Assembly: GCA_034927345.1 (NCBI GenBank)
Contig: JAYFQE010000014.1
Coordinates: forward strand, 62,001 to 126,000
DNA: 64,000 nucleotides
Source of the DNA: JAYFQE01 sp034927345
Lineage (GTDB): Bacteria; Bacillota; Clostridia; Saccharofermentanales; UBA5734
Reading direction: 5' to 3'
Under the pieces are notes generated by a model. The model worked only from the letters and a program-made list of their open reading frames with translations, was not told the origin of the DNA and searched no databases. Positions 62,766-64,000 of this stretch are shown piece after piece. The translations under genes and the position numbers were made by a program. Numbering within the stretch: the stretch's first letter is position 1; each line of letters starts with the position of its first letter.

Positions 62766-63803
62766 TTATTTTATTGACTGACGTGATAAAGCATCTGCAT
62801 AGACCGGCCAACTCTGTTCAGCATAAAAGCGATGTCCGCCCTGACCGACAACCAGCCGGCAATGTTCCGGAACGCCTGCCGCCGCGTAAATGCTGCGGAC
62901 CGTGGCAAATTCGCGTTCAACGCCGGCCAGAGGGAAAATCGAGTCAGTCCGGCCGCATACGACGATCAGGGGACGCGGAGCAATAAGCAGGGCCAGATCG
63001 CCCATTTCGAAGTACTTCAGGAGACCCGGGATATAGTTGCATACGCAGTGGTGCAACGAAAAGATCGAGTCATGCAGGCTGCAAAAAGCGCAGGACGGCA
63101 TGGCGATCTTGATGCGCGGCTCGATGCAAGCCGTATAGAAGGACGCCGTTCCACCGCCGGAATTGCCCATGATGCCGACGCGGCCGGTATCGCAGGCTGT
63201 AAAGTGGGTCAGAGCGTCGATCAGCCGTGAAACATCGGATGCTCTTTCGCCGATCAGCGTTCGGCCTAGCATGAGCGCCTGCATGGACACCTGCTGGCAG
63301 CGATTAGCGCCTTCGGAAACGGTACCGTCCAATTCGCCGAAGCCCCGCTGTTCCATGGCTACGGCGGCATATCCGCGGGCAACGGCCTGAATCGCGAAAT
63401 CACGGTCGCCGTCGGCGATCGTTTGTTCGTCCCCTTCAAATTTAGCCCGGCCCAGCGAGATATGCATACCGGTCGAATGGCCTTGCAGGCCGATCACAAC
63501 CGGCAGTCTGACGCTGTTCGACCGATAGGCGCCTTTAGGCAGCAGCAGATGAGCCGGAACAAAAAAGCCCGGCTCGCTTTCGAATCTGAATCGTATTTCA
63601 TCAAAACGAGGGTCATCCTCAGCCACATACTCGATAACCGGAACCGGATCGGTCCTTTTAGCCACAGAGCCGGCCAGTTCCGTGAATTTCTCCCGCATCG
63701 CTTCCTGCTGGGTCTGAAAATCACACAAAGGATTGAACGCCATCAAGGGCGGATTTTGTTGGGCATAGACGTCATGAGTCTGTAAAACACTTGGCTGCGA
63801 CAT
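62766..63803 (-). CDS. Alpha/beta hydrolase (AB_hydrolase_7/acetylesterase-like)
   Basis: A 345-residue hydrolase with nucleophile Ser in IMGNSGGGTAS, Asp in VCGRTDSIFP and His in GQGGHRFYA. No signal peptide. This family often accompanies Gfo/Idh/MocA and glycoside-hydrolase genes and includes carbohydrate and glucuronoyl esterases. ATG 63803 follows GGAG; the frame further upstream overlaps the previous gene's end. Twenty bases upstream of the oxidoreductase gene. Confidence 0.82.
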   Translation of the reverse strand: MSQPSVLQTHDVYAQQNPPLMAFNPLCDFQTQQEAMREKFTELAGSVAKRTDPVPVIEYVAEDDPRFDEIRFRFESEPGFFVPAHLLLPKGAYRSNSVRLPVVIGLQGHSTGMHISLGRAKFEGDEQTIADGDRDFAIQAVARGYAAVAMEQRGFGELDGTVSEGANRCQQVSMQALMLGRTLIGERASDVSRLIDALTHFTACDTGRVGIMGNSGGGTASFYTACIEPRIKIAMPSCAFCSLHDSIFSLHHCVCNYIPGLLKYFEMGDLALLIAPRPLIVVCGRTDSIFPLAGVEREFATVRSIYAAAGVPEHCRLVVGQGGHRFYAEQSWPVYADALSRQSIK

Positions 63804-63814
63804 GTTTTGCTCCT

Positions 63815-64000
63815 TTAATAACTGCCGGTTTCGTCGGTTTTTTCTCGGTGCCAGGTCGGATAAAGCTCGCGCCAGACATCCGTATGCGCTTCGCAATCAA
63901 GATAATGAGGGAAAATTTGTTCCGGGACCGGCGATTGATGATCCGGGAACGCGCCGGCGACTGCCTGCCGATATTGGGGGGCCAGGTCGGCGCAGAATTG
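63815..64000 (-). CDS. C-terminal fragment of an unidentified gene (cut by window edge)
   Basis: The last 61 codons of a protein, ending at TAA 63815-63817 eleven bases before the esterase start, so it is the upstream gene of the same operon. The tail (FPHYLDCEAHTDVWRELYPTWH) has no motif I can assign; a kinase or other carbohydrate enzyme is possible from context only. Confidence 0.65.
   Translation of the reverse strand, partial: QFCADLAPQYRQAVAGAFPDHQSPVPEQIFPHYLDCEAHTDVWRELYPTWHREKTDETGSY

Noticed and set aside
1..64000. tRNA, rRNA, insertion sequence or prophage genes
   Set aside because: No transposase, integrase, phage structural gene, tRNA-like cloverleaf or rRNA segment was recognised on either strand.

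Overview
The window reads as a chromosomal segment of a strictly anaerobic, monoderm bacterium, most likely a member of the Clostridia (Bacillota) with roughly balanced G+C. The evidence is an Ech-type energy-converting [NiFe] hydrogenase, a reverse-rubrerythrin-like peroxide reductase, PdxS/PdxT vitamin B6 synthesis, separate secD and secF, PadR-HAAS-DUF4097 and AbrB modules, strong GGAGG ribosome binding sites and typical sigma-A promoters. I see no phage, insertion sequence, tRNA, rRNA or CRISPR array. The nearest species cannot be named from this sequence alone.

Layout. 1-9.3 kb: LysR regulator fragment, APH-fold kinase, GH27 alpha-galactosidase with a small zinc-ribbon protein, PadR/HAAS/DUF4097 envelope-stress-like operon, HicB-like/DinB-like protein, AbrB-ABC-2 exporter operon, acyl-CoA synthetase with a palindromic operator. 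9.4-13.9 kb: a P-type ATPase resembling animal Na,K-ATPase, translationally coupled to two RCK/TrkA-type proteins, behind a strong promoter and a ~240-nt leader. 14.0-24.7 kb (minus strand): one tightly overlapping 12-gene operon, echABCDEF-hypABFCDE, encoding a membrane-bound hydrogenase and all six common maturation proteins. 24.8-28.4 kb: aldo/keto reductase and a TetR-regulated ABC exporter. 28.4-34.1 kb: two-component system with a LolD-like/FtsX transporter that it probably controls. 34.2-36.3 kb: MltG-like lipoprotein and AzlCD amino-acid exporter. 36.4-37.1 kb: two adjacent tandem-repeat arrays, the least explained DNA in the window. 37.1-42.2 kb: PdxR-type regulator divergent from pdxST, then a DEAD-box helicase. 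42.2-50.3 kb: FGGY sugar kinase, MacAB-like exporter, coiled-coil membrane protein and a PhoPR-like two-component system. 50.5-57.1 kb: radical SAM protein, reverse rubrerythrin, secDF, NlpC/P60 hydrolase, zinc-ribbon membrane protein. 57.1-64 kb: acyltransferase, PdxA family dehydrogenase, esterases, metallo-beta-lactamase-fold protein and a Gfo/Idh/MocA carbohydrate module.

How it fits together. The hydrogenase would oxidise reduced ferredoxin to H2 while pumping ions, and its maturation genes are co-transcribed with it. The Na,K-ATPase-like pump with RCK proteins suggests nucleotide- or ion-gated cation homeostasis. Sugar hydrolases, an FGGY kinase and esterases point to plant polysaccharide or glycoside fermentation. 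Several operons carry clear promoters with dyad operators overlapping the -10 element (padR, abrB, acyl-CoA synthetase, tetR), which makes their local control unusually readable.
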